Assembly: GCA_934589835.1 (NCBI GenBank)
Contig: CAKTOK010000058.1
Coordinates: 1 to 6,940, forward strand
DNA from: an uncultured Oscillospiraceae bacterium
GTDB taxonomy: Bacteria; Bacillota; Clostridia; Oscillospirales; Oscillospiraceae
Length of the DNA stretch: 6,940 bases
Direction: 5' to 3'
The translations under genes and the position numbers were made by a program. Of this stretch, positions 6,528-6,940 are shown in pieces (position 1 is the first letter of the stretch; each line of letters starts with the position of its first letter). The notes under the pieces are model-generated. The model did no database searches. It saw only the letters and a program-made list of their open reading frames with translations, and had not been told where the DNA came from.

Positions 6528-6571
6528 CATTTGCCTGTCACTTACTCCACGCTGGGGTCATCTCCTGCTCG
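6528..6571. repeat. Post-precursor direct repeat, copy 2
   Basis: Partner of 6052-6095. The identical 23-bp block is at 6528-6550, and four mismatches fall in the next 21 bp. It lies between the stop of the upstream precursor (6584) and the ribosome binding site of the complete precursor (6504-6511), so it fills most of that 85-bp intergenic gap. Confidence 0.85.
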
Positions 6572-6583
6572 GATTGTGTATTT

Positions 6584-6940
6584 CTACATTTCAACGGTAA
6601 CATACGCCACCGGGAAGTCGGCGCGGTTTCCGGGCTGTTGGACGTTCGTAACGTCCGTCGACCCCTTCCGTATCTGGCAGACGCAGCAGTACCACCATTT
6701 TTGCTGGGGACTCCATCTGTATCCGTTTTCCTCCCAGCAGTCGTTCTTGCAGACGGGACACCGCCAATTCAGCCGCCGCCCCACCGCCGTGACCGTCCTC
6801 CGCGCGGCGATCTTCGTGCCACCGCCGCAGCCGCCCGATACATTGTCAAGCTCGCTGTCGGAAAGCTCGCCGGTCTGGGGATGCAGCCGGTCAAAGTACG
6901 CCTTGGCCTCCTCCTCGGTCAGCTCAATACCGTTTTCCTT
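6584..6940 (-). CDS. Second Nif11-leader RiPP precursor, 5' end beyond window
   Basis: The open frame runs from the right edge to a TAG at 6584-6586, giving 118 visible residues. The first 37 are a Nif11 leader half, identical in protein to the other precursor up to GELSD and then SELDNVSGG. About 24 leader residues should lie beyond 6940 if it matches the first copy. The core of about 81 residues begins CGGGTKIAARR. It holds CPVC (C61, C64 of the visible fragment), C68, then a Trp/Tyr-rich stretch (YRWSPQQKWWY) and C85, C86, C88, and ends with a polar, Cys-free tail. Two CxxC-like pairs also resemble a zinc ribbon. An apparent internal GTG start at 6782-6784 is not the real start, because the leader continues in frame upstream of it. 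It is in tandem with the complete precursor and probably in one operon with the maturase. Confidence 0.87.
   Translation of the reverse strand, partial: KENGIELTEEEAKAYFDRLHPQTGELSDSELDNVSGGCGGGTKIAARRTVTAVGRRLNWRCPVCKNDCWEENGYRWSPQQKWWYCCVCQIRKGSTDVTNVQQPGNRADFPVAYVTVEM

Noticed and set aside
6584..6770. Second precursor core as an ordinary zinc-ribbon protein
   Set aside because: CPVC and CCVC resemble a zinc ribbon, but the attached Nif11 leader with a double-glycine site and the adjacent maturase favour a RiPP precursor; metal binding remains possible.
6584..6784. A 66-residue protein starting at GTG 6782-6784
   Set aside because: The frame stays open to the right edge and encodes a Nif11 leader, so this is the C-terminal part of a larger precursor.

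Overview
The window reads as a piece of a GC-rich, low-synteny Firmicutes chromosome, most likely a gut Clostridia member of the Oscillospiraceae type. This rests on the protein repertoire (RsgI-like anti-sigma factor, SpoVT/AbrB-type regulator, Nif11-leader peptides with a SPASM maturase, Firmicutes-style LplA) and on strong AGGAGG ribosome binding sites. The taxonomy is inference, since no rRNA is present.

Left part (1-2111). A dihydrolipoamide dehydrogenase fragment on the minus strand and a lipoate-protein ligase on the plus strand meet head to head near position 895. Both lack their 5' ends, so the shared upstream region and both starts are missing. Behind lplA lies a short remnant of a class I/II aminotransferase. 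A perfect 18-bp hairpin flanked by A5 and T5 then forms a probable bidirectional terminator.

Middle (2141-3924, minus strand). A translationally coupled pair encodes an ECF sigma factor and its membrane-bound RsgI-like anti-sigma factor. The anti-sigma factor has a DVNPS motif just outside the membrane and two C-terminal PepSY domains. It ends at the hairpin terminator.

Right-middle (4119-4546, plus strand). A SpoVT/AbrB-type regulator keeps its DNA-binding start but loses homology after about 34 codons. It is followed by frame-broken remnants of an IS66-type transposase that contain a perfect 20-bp palindrome.

Right part (4547-6940, minus strand). This is a RiPP (ribosomally made, post-translationally modified peptide) locus. 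Reading 5' to 3' on the minus strand, it has two Nif11-leader precursor genes in tandem, the upstream one cut by the window edge, then a radical SAM/SPASM maturase. The two precursors share near-identical leader DNA and a repeat behind each gene, but have different Cys-rich cores that keep a common C-x3-C-x15/16-C-C-x-C scaffold. Transporter and protease genes are not in view and could lie beyond 6940. This locus is the most promising candidate for an uncharacterised system.
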